Source: Oscillibacter sp. MSJ-31 (GTDB taxonomy: Bacteria > Bacillota > Clostridia > Oscillospirales > Oscillospiraceae). From it: a stretch of 64,000 nt of DNA. The stretch lies in the NCBI RefSeq assembly GCF_018918025.1, contig NZ_JAHLPT010000001.1, forward strand, positions 248,001 to 312,000, given 5' to 3'. Each line of letters starts with the position of its first letter. Position 1 is the first letter of the stretch. A program made the translations under genes and the position numbers. The notes under the pieces were generated by a model. It ran no database searches and was not told the origin of the DNA. It saw nothing but the letters and a program-made list of their open reading frames with translations. Below, one piece after another: positions 1-7,211 of the stretch.

Positions 1-197
1 TTTCCGAATTTCTTAAAGAGGGTGAAGCCGACCGCAAGCACCAATACGGCGGCAATGATACGGCGCACGATCTTTTTGCGCTTTTTCCTGCTCTTCGGCG
101 GCGTTGGAGCGCTGCCCGGTGCGCCGGCAGGGGTAGGCGTTTCTACGGCGCTCTGCGCCGGCGTCGTCTGCGCGACGGGTTCCATCGTCTGTTCCAT
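1..197 (-). CDS. N-terminus of a single-pass membrane-anchored protein (partial)
   Basis: Only the first 65 codons are inside the window; the gene continues beyond position 1. The start ATG at 197 is preceded by AAAGGAAG about nine bases upstream. The visible part is an Ala/Pro/Thr-rich stretch (residues 1-34), a very basic block (SRKKRKKIVRR) and one hydrophobic segment (IIAAVLVLAVGFTLF), so the protein is probably an N-in membrane anchor with its bulk outside. This architecture is common in membrane-fusion (HlyD-type) subunits of efflux pumps, but nothing beyond the anchor is visible and that assignment is a guess. A long palindrome sits upstream at 279-316. Confidence 0.6.
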   Translation of the reverse strand, partial: MEQTMEPVAQTTPAQSAVETPTPAGAPGSAPTPPKSRKKRKKIVRRIIAAVLVLAVGFTLFKKFG

Positions 198-278
198 GTT
201 GCTGTTCTTCCTTTCCCGGATTTGCTGTGTGTAATACACTTCATACAGTATAACACAGGTTTCTTAAGAAGTCTTTGC

Positions 279-316
279 GAAATGGTTACAATTTGGATAC
301 AAATTGTAACCATTTC
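279..316. promoter_or_regulatory. Perfect 16-bp-arm inverted repeat, candidate operator
   Basis: Arms GAAATGGTTACAATTT (279-294) and its exact complement (301-316) flank a 6-base loop. Neither strand has a T-run after the stem, and the stem is AT-rich, so it does not look like an intrinsic terminator even though it lies 13 bp after the stop codon at 329. A TATACT -10-like box for the gene starting at 197 lies downstream on the minus strand (about 250-255) with a poor -35, and a small palindrome TTCTTAAGAA sits at 261-270. A repressor or activator site for that gene is the favoured reading. Confidence 0.5.
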
Positions 317-328
317 TCTGTGCTGTTT

Positions 329-1444
329 TTAAGACGAAATTTCTTCCTCTTTTGTTCCTGAATTTTCAAAAAATTTATATTCTTTTTTTCGCGTCTGCGC
401 GGCATGGACAAGCAGGCAGACGATGAACACGCTGCTGCAGTAGCCGAAGACCGGATAGACAACGCTGATGAGGTCGCCGAAGCCGACGCTGCTCGCGGCG
501 TAGCCCAGCGCTCCCAGCGCGAGAATGAACCATCCGCGCCGCTTCTCCACGCGCTCTGACCGCGCCGAGGCGTAGGTCGTGATGGCGACGGTCATGGACA
601 GCGCCGAGCCGTACATACACAGCAGGAGCAGGATGCCGTAGACATAGCCCAGCGGGCGGCTGAGGCCGTAGGCCAGCGCCAGCATCGGCAGCTCCGCGTC
701 CGCAGTCTCCGGCACGGCCATCACCGCAAGCAGCACACTGTAAGCGATGAGCAGAAGCAGCGCCGTGCCGAGGAGCACGCCGCGGCGCGCCGCCCTTTTG
801 GAGGACGCCGCCTCGCCGAGCGGCGCTAAAATGCCGACCGAGCCGAAGAAATTATAGAAAGCGAAGGTCACCGCGCCGAAGGCCGCGCTGCGCATGAGCG
901 GATTGCTCCCCTCCGCTGCGCCGAAGGCCGGAAGGCTCACGCCGTACCGCGCGAGTGCCATGCCGCCGAAGAGCAGCGTGAGCGCGACGATCACCGGCAC
1001 GATGAGCGAAAAGGCTCCCACCGCGCCGCGCAGACCCCGCAGCGCCACAAGCGTCACGAGCACAGCCATCAGCGTCCGGCCGAGCCACGTCGGCAGCGAG
1101 AAAAGCTGCTCGAGCAGCGCGCCGCCGCCGGCGTACATGATCGCTATGACGCCGAAGAGCAAGATCAGCTGCAGCGCAGACGACAGCTTCCGCAGCCACG
1201 CCAGCCGCTCCCACGGCACGAGCACAGCGTCCATCTCCGCAATGCCGGTGCGGGAAATGATGTACATCAGCGCCAGCCCAAACACCGCCAGCAGCGCCAT
1301 CGCCGCAAGCACGCCGAGCAGTCCCCCGCCGCCGAACGAGCCGAAAAACTGCCACAGCTCCTGCCCCGACACATAGCCTGCGCCGAGAAAGGAGCCCGCA
1401 AAGGTCAGGCCGATGCTGCCCGCGTTCCACTTCTTCTCTTCCAA
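329..1444 (-). CDS. YkvI-type polytopic membrane protein
   Basis: A 371-residue integral membrane protein with about ten hydrophobic segments. The N-terminus (GSIGLTFAGSFLGAGYVSGQ) has the Gly-rich broken first helix typical of LeuT-fold carriers, and the overall sequence matches the Bacillus YkvI family, whose substrate is not established. The C-terminal tail is short, charged and cytoplasmic-looking. It is monocistronic, with its own promoter at 1484-1512. Assignment to the family is fairly secure from its pattern; transport function is inferred from the fold only. Confidence 0.75.
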   Translation of the reverse strand: MEEKKWNAGSIGLTFAGSFLGAGYVSGQELWQFFGSFGGGGLLGVLAAMALLAVFGLALMYIISRTGIAEMDAVLVPWERLAWLRKLSSALQLILLFGVIAIMYAGGGALLEQLFSLPTWLGRTLMAVLVTLVALRGLRGAVGAFSLIVPVIVALTLLFGGMALARYGVSLPAFGAAEGSNPLMRSAAFGAVTFAFYNFFGSVGILAPLGEAASSKRAARRGVLLGTALLLLIAYSVLLAVMAVPETADAELPMLALAYGLSRPLGYVYGILLLLCMYGSALSMTVAITTYASARSERVEKRRGWFILALGALGYAASSVGFGDLISVVYPVFGYCSSVFIVCLLVHAAQTRKKEYKFFENSGTKEEEISS

Positions 1445-1483
1445 ATCCGATCCCCTCCGCTGTTTCTTCCGTAAGCTCCGCTT

Positions 1484-1512
1484 ATGATACCGTTTTTCGC
1501 CCGCAGCGTCAA
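1484..1512 (-). promoter_or_regulatory. Sigma-A-type promoter of the YkvI-type gene
   Basis: On the minus strand TTGACG (1507-1512), a 17-bp spacer and TATCAT (1484-1489), about 40 bp before the start codon at 1444. Confidence 0.7.
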
Positions 1513-1558
1513 GGGATTTTGGGGCAAAGAAACTTTACGCTTTCTACACATTTTCTTC

Positions 1559-1586
1559 TTGATTTTTTTGTGTAACTTGCTATAAT
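1559..1586 (+). promoter_or_regulatory. Promoter of asnA
   Basis: TTGATT (1559-1564), 16-bp spacer, perfect TATAAT (1581-1586). The leader to the ATG at 1646 is about 53 nt and shows no T-box or other structured element. Confidence 0.7.
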
Positions 1587-1645
1587 CAAATTTATGTTTT
1601 TTATCCATATCAAACATACAAACATTTTGAAGGAGTGAACCGGCA

Positions 1646-2653
1646 ATGAGCAAGACCTACATTCCCGCCCACTATCACACGCCGCTGAACGTTTACGAGA
1701 TGCAGCGCGCCATTGAATTCATCAAGAGTAATTTTCAGGTCAACCTGAGCAACGCGCTCAATCTGCGCCGCGTTTCCGCTCCCCTCTTCGTGGAAGAAAA
1801 TTCCGGTCTGAACGATAACCTCAACGGCGTGGAGCGCCCCGTCAGCTTCGATATCCCCGACGTCGGCCACAACGCGCAGGTCGTGCAGAGCCTCGCCAAG
1901 TGGAAGCGTCTGGCGCTCAAGCGCTACGAGTTCAATGTCGGCAAGGGCCTGTTCACCGATATGAACGCCATCCGCCGCGACGAAGAGGTGGACAACCTCC
2001 ACTCCATCTACGTCGATCAGTGGGACTGGGAAAAGGTCATCGACGCCGGCGACCGCAACGTCTCCTACCTCAAGCGCACGGTGCGTGACATTGTCGGCGC
2101 CATCGTCGAGACGAACGACGCGCTCGGCATCGCCTTCCCGAGCCTGCACACCAAGCTCTCCCGCGACGTGTTCTTCATCACCACGCAGGAGCTGGAGGAC
2201 AAGTACCCCGACCTCACCCCCAAGCAGCGCGAGGATGCCATCTGCCGTGAGCACGGCACCGTCTTCCTGATGCAGATCGGTCTTACCCTGCACTCTGGCA
2301 TCAAGCACGACGGCCGCGCGCCCGACTACGACGACTGGACGCTCAACGGCGATCTGCTGTTCTGGAACGACGTCCTGGGCCGCGCGTTTGAGATCTCCTC
2401 CATGGGCATCCGCGTCAGCCCCGAGTCCCTCGACCACCAGCTCACCGTCTCCGGCTGCGACGACCGCCGGGAGCTTCCCTTCCACAAGATGCTGCTCGCC
2501 GGCGAGCTGCCCCTGACCATGGGCGGCGGCATCGGTCAGAGCCGTCTTTGTATGCTGATGATCGGCACCGCCCACATCGGCGAGGTGCAGGTCAGCCTCT
2601 GGGACGACGACACCCTCAAGACCTGCGCGGACGCCGGCATTCTGCTGCTGTAA
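1646..2653 (+). CDS. asnA: Aspartate-ammonia ligase (asparagine synthetase A)
   Basis: AsnA makes asparagine from aspartate, ammonia and ATP by an aspartyl-adenylate intermediate; it is a class II aminoacyl-tRNA-synthetase-like enzyme of the cytosol. The 335 residues match the usual family length (about 330) end to end. The N-terminal region contains the family pattern LFVEENSGLNDNLNGVERPV, the middle has VYVDQWDWEKV-like text (IYVDQWDWEKVI), and the C-terminus has GGGIGQSR, the class II motif 3 equivalent. GAAGGAGTGA precedes the ATG. The gene stands alone between a sigma-A promoter and a strong hairpin terminator. Codon use is strongly biased to C-ending codons, as for other highly expressed genes here. 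Confidence 0.95.
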   Translation: MSKTYIPAHYHTPLNVYEMQRAIEFIKSNFQVNLSNALNLRRVSAPLFVEENSGLNDNLNGVERPVSFDIPDVGHNAQVVQSLAKWKRLALKRYEFNVGKGLFTDMNAIRRDEEVDNLHSIYVDQWDWEKVIDAGDRNVSYLKRTVRDIVGAIVETNDALGIAFPSLHTKLSRDVFFITTQELEDKYPDLTPKQREDAICREHGTVFLMQIGLTLHSGIKHDGRAPDYDDWTLNGDLLFWNDVLGRAFEISSMGIRVSPESLDHQLTVSGCDDRRELPFHKMLLAGELPLTMGGGIGQSRLCMLMIGTAHIGEVQVSLWDDDTLKTCADAGILLL

Positions 2654-2675
2654 GCGTACATCGGAATCGAACAAA

Positions 2676-2712
2676 GGAAGCCGCGGCATTGCCGCGGCTT
2701 CCTCTTTCTCTT
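2676..2712. terminator. Bidirectional hairpin terminator after asnA
   Basis: A 12-bp stem GGAAGCCGCGGC with a 3-base loop, followed by a pyrimidine-rich CTCTTTCTCTT tract. It separates asnA from the convergent gene ending at 2715. Confidence 0.85.
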
Positions 2713-2714
2713 GT

Positions 2715-3314
2715 TCAGTCCTTTTCCTGAAAGGCTCGGATGTAGCGGATCAGCATCTCCGCCGTACCCTCCATGCCAAGCACGTCGCTTTTGACCGTGA
2801 GATCATAGGCGCGGGCGTCGCCCCACTTCATCTCGCAGTAGTAGTTGTGGTAAGCCTTGCGCTGGTGGTCGACCGTGCGGATCTCCTCGATGGCCTCCTC
2901 TGCGGAGAGCCCCTTTTTCTCCATCACGCGGCAGAGCTTGGCGTGTGGATCGCCGCCGATGAAGAGGCTGATGCGGTGCGGATCGTCCTTGAGCACCTGC
3001 TCGCCGCAACGGCCGATGAGCAGGAAGGATTCCCCGCTCGCCGCCTTGGCGCGGATCATATCAAAGGTCTTTTCCGCCACGTTGACCTCGAGCGAATTGG
3101 AAAAGCGCCCGATACGGCGGGAGGCAAAGAAGTTGACCGGCTTCTCGTCCATCCGGCGGATCAGCTCCTCGCTGTAGCCCTCGGAGACGATCTCCGACTC
3201 GATGGAATCCTTGTCGTAGAGCTTGATGCCGAGCGCGCGGGCGATCATGTCGGCAATGTAGTGGCCGCCGCTGCCGTGCTCACGGCCCATGGTAATGATG
3301 ATCTGGTCTTTCAT
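2715..3314 (-). CDS. Cytidylate-kinase-like family protein
   Basis: A 199-residue P-loop kinase-like protein. The Walker A variant is GREHGSGGH (residues 10-18), a pattern typical of the 'cytidylate kinase-like' family (PF13189) rather than true Cmk (GPAGAGKST). The rest follows the NMP-kinase layout: a basic region RRIGRF, FLLIGRCGEQVL, and a lid-like IRTVDHQRKAYH. The physiological substrate of this family is not known; a nucleotide kinase role is inferred. It starts with AAAGGAG upstream of the ATG and lies 22 bp after the permease gene, so the two are probably cotranscribed from the promoter at 4737-4765. Confidence 0.8.
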   Translation of the reverse strand: MKDQIIITMGREHGSGGHYIADMIARALGIKLYDKDSIESEIVSEGYSEELIRRMDEKPVNFFASRRIGRFSNSLEVNVAEKTFDMIRAKAASGESFLLIGRCGEQVLKDDPHRISLFIGGDPHAKLCRVMEKKGLSAEEAIEEIRTVDHQRKAYHNYYCEMKWGDARAYDLTVKSDVLGMEGTAEMLIRYIRAFQEKD

Positions 3315-3336
3315 CGTGGTATACTCCTTTCTTCTC

Positions 3337-4701
3337 TCAGAGGTAGCGCAGGAACAGACACACCGTGGACACCGCCATCACGAGGATCGTGGCGGGCACG
3401 CAGTATTTGCAGTAGCGCCCCCAGCCGATGGGATAGCCGCCCTTGGCGGATACCGAGGTGCCGACCACGTTCGCGCTCGCACCGATGGGTGTCGCGTTGC
3501 CGCCGAGGTCCGTGCCGAGGGACAGCGCCCATGCCAGCACGCCCACGTCCATGCCCTCGACCGCGGCGATGGAGCGGATGACCGGAATCATCGTGGCGGC
3601 AAAGGGAATATTGTCCACAAAGGCGCTGGTGACGGCGGAGAGCCAGAGAATGATGACGACGATCGTCGCCACATGGCCGCCGCTGATGTTGGTGATAAAG
3701 CGCGCGATGATCTCCAGCACGCCCGTCTTTTCCAGCCCGCAGACCGAGACGAACAGGCCGATGAAGAAGAGCAGCGTTTTGTAGTCCACGCCGCGGATGA
3801 CCTCGAGCACCGTCGCCCTTCCGTGCGACAGCGCCATCACAAGCAGCGTCAGCGCCGCGACGATCACGCCGATGCAGGCAACCGTCAGACCCGTCTGCGC
3901 GTGCGTCACGAGCAGCACGACCGCCAGCAGGAATACGGCAGCGCTCGCGCCGAAGGCTCTGCGGTCCGTGATGGCGCTCGACGGCTCCGGGCAGACGACC
4001 GGCCCGCCGTTCGCGCGCTCCTCACGCAGCAACTCCTTGCGGAAGCACAGCCAGAAATAGACGGCGACAGCCGCGAAGCAGACCGCGACGATCGCGCCGG
4101 TATTTTCGATGAAGTCAAAGAACGTATAGCCAAGCGAGGTGCCGATGATGATGTTCGGCGGGTCGCCGCACATGGTCGCCGCGCCGCCGAGGTTCGCGCA
4201 GAAGATCTCCGAGAGGATCATCGGCACGGGGTCAAACTTCATCGTCTGCGCCAGCTCGAGCGTGACGGTGGCGAGAAAGAGCACGACCGTGATGCTGTCG
4301 ATGAACATCGAAAGCACCGCCGAAAGGCACATGAAGCAGATGAGCAGCGGCACCACATGGTAGTGAACGAGCTTTGCGAGCGACAGGCACAGCCAGCGGA
4401 AGAAGCCCGCCTTACCAAGCCCCTCGACCATGATCATCATGCCCGCGATGAAGAGGATGGTGGACCAGTTGATGCCCGCCGTGCTCTCCTCACCGGCTCC
4501 GTACCAGAAGCTCGCCGTGAAGAACGAGCGGAGATTGAGCGCCTCCCAGATCGCCGCGGGCGAGTGCATACAAACGCCGAAGACGAGAATAAGTACCAGC
4601 GCTCCGCTGACGAGCGTGATGATGTGGCGCTCGAACTGATCGAGGATAATCAGCAGAAACATACCGAGAAAAATACAGATCGCAATGACCTGCGCAAGCA
4701 T
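3337..4701 (-). CDS. ArsB/NhaD-type ion transporter (SLC13/IT superfamily permease)
   Basis: A 454-residue polytopic protein with about eleven hydrophobic segments. Two inverted-repeat signatures of the IT superfamily are visible: FCANLGGAATMCGDPPNIIIG in the first half and SLGTDLGGNATPIGASANVVG in the second, each with the NxGG...T.xGxxxN pattern that forms the substrate/ion site. This places it with the ArsB/NhaD/P-protein group, so Na+/H+ antiport or anion export are the likely roles; the sequence does not choose between them. An ATG nine codons further upstream exists (4728), but the ATG at 4701 has GGGGGTC at the right distance and is preferred. Confidence 0.8.
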   Translation of the reverse strand: MLAQVIAICIFLGMFLLIILDQFERHIITLVSGALVLILVFGVCMHSPAAIWEALNLRSFFTASFWYGAGEESTAGINWSTILFIAGMMIMVEGLGKAGFFRWLCLSLAKLVHYHVVPLLICFMCLSAVLSMFIDSITVVLFLATVTLELAQTMKFDPVPMILSEIFCANLGGAATMCGDPPNIIIGTSLGYTFFDFIENTGAIVAVCFAAVAVYFWLCFRKELLREERANGGPVVCPEPSSAITDRRAFGASAAVFLLAVVLLVTHAQTGLTVACIGVIVAALTLLVMALSHGRATVLEVIRGVDYKTLLFFIGLFVSVCGLEKTGVLEIIARFITNISGGHVATIVVIILWLSAVTSAFVDNIPFAATMIPVIRSIAAVEGMDVGVLAWALSLGTDLGGNATPIGASANVVGTSVSAKGGYPIGWGRYCKYCVPATILVMAVSTVCLFLRYL

Positions 4702-4736
4702 AGCAGTGACCCCCATTTCAAAAAGCAAGTGAGGGT

Positions 4737-4765
4737 ATTATACGTCTGCCGCGCAGGTCCCGCAA
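4737..4765 (-). promoter_or_regulatory. Promoter of the permease/kinase-like operon
   Basis: On the minus strand TTGCGG (4760-4765), 17-bp spacer, TATAAT (4737-4742), some 36 bp before the start at 4701. Confidence 0.7.
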
Positions 4766-4898
4766 CAGAAAAAACACAATATTTTGCGCCTAAAAATTAA
4801 AAAAACAACTATATCCGCTAATTTCCTGTTAAGAACCCTGTCACCCGGAGGCGCCGCCCGACCGACACGCGGGCACTGGTCTTCCGTCTGCGGCGCTC

Positions 4899-4928
4899 GA
4901 AAAAGAACAGCAAGCGCCTGTCCTCTCG
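4899..4928 (-). terminator. Terminator of the ECF S-component gene
   Basis: On the minus strand a stem AGGACAG/CTGTTCT (one G-T pair) followed by TTTTTC, directly after the gene ending at 4940. Confidence 0.6.
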
Positions 4929-4939
4929 CGGCTCTTTCC

Positions 4940-5491
4940 TCATCTCGGGTAGCGCTGCGGGATCAGTCCCGCGCGCATGAGATAGTAAACGATGCTCGGC
5001 ACGACGGCGAGCTGGAGCACGATGCCCGGCAGCGCCGTCACGAAGCTCGCGGCGATCCATGCCTGCATGATATACTGTCCCGCCATGAAAAAGAGAGCCT
5101 TTGTCACACCGGAGACAAGGCGGCCGACCAGCATTGCGGCGACGAGCGACAGGTAGAGGTCGGCATAGGTCTTCCCCGTGCGTACAAGGCGCAGCATCAG
5201 GCCGGTCGTCAAGCCGTAGGCCGCGCACTCGACCATCATAGCAGGCATCAGGGCCGCTGTCGGCATTCCGGTGAGAACGCTTGAAAGCATGGGGCCAAGC
5301 AGGCCGCAGACCGCGCCGTAGGGAGCGCCACAGACCATGCCGCACAGCAGCACGGGAATGTGCATCGGCAGCATGATCTTGCCGCCGTTCGGGATAGAAT
5401 GGAATGCCATTGGCAGGACAAGGCACAGCGCGATGTTCACGGCGGTGAGGACAAGGCGTTTGGTAGCGGTCATTTGCGTTGCTTTTTGCAC
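4940..5491 (-). CDS. ECF transporter S component, substrate unknown
   Basis: A small six-helix membrane protein (183 residues) of the energy-coupling-factor vitamin-uptake class. The stretch LPMHIPVLLCGMVCGAPYG and the following SSVLTGMPTAALMPAMM are typical of a widespread clostridial S-component subfamily. It would dock on a shared EcfAAT module, which is not in this window. The start is taken as GTG at 5491 because AAGGGG lies ten bases upstream; the internal ATG at 5473 has no ribosome binding site. No riboswitch precedes it, so the vitamin or metabolite cannot be named from context. Confidence 0.8.
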   Translation of the reverse strand: MQKATQMTATKRLVLTAVNIALCLVLPMAFHSIPNGGKIMLPMHIPVLLCGMVCGAPYGAVCGLLGPMLSSVLTGMPTAALMPAMMVECAAYGLTTGLMLRLVRTGKTYADLYLSLVAAMLVGRLVSGVTKALFFMAGQYIMQAWIAASFVTALPGIVLQLAVVPSIVYYLMRAGLIPQRYPR

Positions 5492-5524
5492 GGATCGGAT
5501 TCCCCTTATCTTTGGTATGCTTTT

Positions 5525-5553
5525 AGTTTACAACAGAAAATCTCTCCCTGCAA
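5525..5553 (-). promoter_or_regulatory. Promoter of the ECF S-component gene
   Basis: On the minus strand TTGCAG (5548-5553), 17-bp spacer, TAAACT (5525-5530), with a short leader of about 25 nt. Confidence 0.6.
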
Positions 5554-5575
5554 GCCCCGCGGGGATAAAATTTGA

Positions 5576-5605
5576 AGGCGGCGGCACAGGGCTGTGCCGC
5601 CGCTT
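5576..5605 (-). terminator. Terminator of the MerR-RDD gene
   Basis: A GC-rich stem GCGGCGGCACA with its complement across a 4-base loop, 14 bp past the stop at 5619; the minus-strand trailer is CTTCAAATTTT. Confidence 0.7.
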
Positions 5606-5618
5606 CCCCTTTTCCCCG

Positions 5619-7037
5619 TTATTCCGCGAGCCTTGCGTCAAAGGTCAGCGTGACCGTGATGGGCTGACCGTCCTGCACGGAGAGGAAGAAGCCCTCGCTG
5701 TAATAATACTCCCCCTCGATCCGCGCGTCGTAGCGCATATCGACATTCTTCCACGCGGCGGAATAGTCGGCATCGCCCGCCCAGCTGTTCGAGCCGATCT
5801 GCTTTACCACGCTGCGGATGTTGAAAAGGCTCGTGCCCTTTTGCGCCGCAGCGAGCGCGAGGTACGCCATGCGGGCATTCTCATCGCCCGTGCCGTAGAT
5901 CGTTTCCGCCGTCTCGGTATATGCCCAATGCACGGCGCGGAGCGTTCCCTCCTCCACCGTGTAGGTGAACGGCGCGGGACCGTCGCCCCCGCCGAAGTAG
6001 ACCACATTCTCGTATTGGTTCTCTGCCCACTCGCCGTTTTCGTCGAGCGACCAGCGCTCACCATAGTCGAAAAAGTCGCGGTAGAAATTGACGTTCTCCG
6101 CAAATTCCGCCACGGTCAGGTCGCCGCGGTTCGGCGGCATCATGGCTGTGAGCGCCATAGCGACGGTCAGCGTGCCGCGCACAGCCCAGCAGGCCATGAA
6201 GAGCAGCACCATCTTTCCCGTGCCGCGCTCGTCGAAGCGCTCGACGCTGCCCTCCTCCCACGCAAGCTCCTCGCCCCGCGTATAGCGTCGGTAGCTGAGG
6301 TAGCTACACACAAGCTCCACAAGCGGCAGGCCAAGTCCGGCGCCGTAAAACCACACGAGCGCCGTTCGGTTCAGCGCTTCGCTGTAGCTGAGTCGTTCGC
6401 CGTCCGGCCGCGTCACGGTGATGCCCATGCACCACTTGCCGGCGGTCGTGCCGAAGCGCGCGAGCAGCAGCGGCTCAAGGAGGAGCAGCAATCCCCAGCC
6501 GATCAGAGCGCAGACGATGTCCTCCCACCGGGAAACGGTTGTGTAGTTGCGGTGTAGCAGCACATACTGCACGAACGAGACCGGAAGCCCCACGAGCGCG
6601 AGGTCGATGCCGCGGGCAAAATAGCGCCGCCACGGGTGCGGCTCGGCAACGTCCCGCTGCTTCGCCGCTGCGTCCGGCTCAAAGCCGTTGAGGTAGTTCT
6701 CCGGCCGTAAGGCGGAATAGCTTGCCACCTCGCGGGAGATGGCGTCGCAAACGCTTTTTGCCGCGAGCAGACGCTGTCCCTCGGTCTCCAGCGCCGCGCT
6801 GCGCTCTCGCATGGCGGCGGCAAGCTCCAGCTCGCCGGATTGCAGCCGCCTGATCTCGTCGAGCGAGAAGCCGAGATTCCGCAGCAGCGCGACGCGCAGC
6901 AACGTCTCCAGATCCTCCTCGCTGTAGTCGCGGTATTTATTCTCCCGCCGCACGGGAGCGATCAGACCCTCCTGCTCGTAGTAGCGGATGTTCGCGCGCG
7001 TCAGGCCGCTGCGCTCTTCGATCTCTTTGATGTTCAT
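5619..7037 (-). CDS. MerR-family regulator fused to an RDD membrane domain and an extracytoplasmic tail
   Basis: A 472-residue protein with three parts. Residues 1-70 are a MerR winged helix (MNIKEIEERSGLTRANIRYY...GLI). Residues 70-108 form a likely dimerisation coiled coil. From 136 (WRRYFARGIDLALVGLP) comes an RDD domain with hydrophobic segments near 143-163, 172-194 and 225-245, carrying the RDD hallmarks GTTAGKWCMGI. A fourth helix (277-300) leads to about 170 residues that look extracytoplasmic. This suggests a DNA-binding protein held in the membrane that could sense an external or membrane cue directly. It lies divergently from the DAACS symporter at 7212, and its promoter has the 19-bp spacer typical of MerR control. 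Ligand unknown. Confidence 0.8.
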   Translation of the reverse strand: MNIKEIEERSGLTRANIRYYEQEGLIAPVRRENKYRDYSEEDLETLLRVALLRNLGFSLDEIRRLQSGELELAAAMRERSAALETEGQRLLAAKSVCDAISREVASYSALRPENYLNGFEPDAAAKQRDVAEPHPWRRYFARGIDLALVGLPVSFVQYVLLHRNYTTVSRWEDIVCALIGWGLLLLLEPLLLARFGTTAGKWCMGITVTRPDGERLSYSEALNRTALVWFYGAGLGLPLVELVCSYLSYRRYTRGEELAWEEGSVERFDERGTGKMVLLFMACWAVRGTLTVAMALTAMMPPNRGDLTVAEFAENVNFYRDFFDYGERWSLDENGEWAENQYENVVYFGGGDGPAPFTYTVEEGTLRAVHWAYTETAETIYGTGDENARMAYLALAAAQKGTSLFNIRSVVKQIGSNSWAGDADYSAAWKNVDMRYDARIEGEYYYSEGFFLSVQDGQPITVTLTFDARLAE

Positions 7038-7088
7038 AGGCTCTCCTTCTGCGCTCTGCGCCGATCCTTCCCAATGTTATGATACCGC

Positions 7089-7119
7089 ATTGTAAGGCAT
7101 AAAGCAACTTGACAGTCAA
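7089..7119 (-). promoter_or_regulatory. MerR-type promoter with 19-bp spacer
   Basis: On the minus strand TTGACT (7114-7119), a 19-bp spacer and TACAAT (7089-7094). Over-long 19-20 bp spacers are the signature of promoters untwisted by MerR proteins. The -35 lies in a palindrome CTTGACTGTCAAG (7108-7120), which also offers TTGACA on the plus strand toward the symporter gene. Autoregulation, and possibly control of the divergent gene, is inferred. Confidence 0.55.
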
Positions 7120-7211
7120 GCCCTTTTTCCAAATTTTTCGGTCATATTCGAGCCTGTCTCCCGCTATGGATAGAGATAGACACAAAAATCTGGGAGATCG
7201 GAGGGCTTTTT

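Noticed and set aside
1610-2689. A minus-strand 359-codon frame over asnA
   Set aside because: Antisense shadow of a strongly conserved gene; includes the terminator hairpin in its frame.
4766-4898. A cobalamin-type or other riboswitch upstream of the permease gene
   Set aside because: The GC-rich segment lies upstream of the mapped promoter boxes (4737-4765) and lacks any recognisable conserved core.
5492-5575. A vitamin riboswitch before the ECF S-component gene
   Set aside because: The promoter lies only about 30-60 bp before the start; the leader is too short and shows no conserved riboswitch core.
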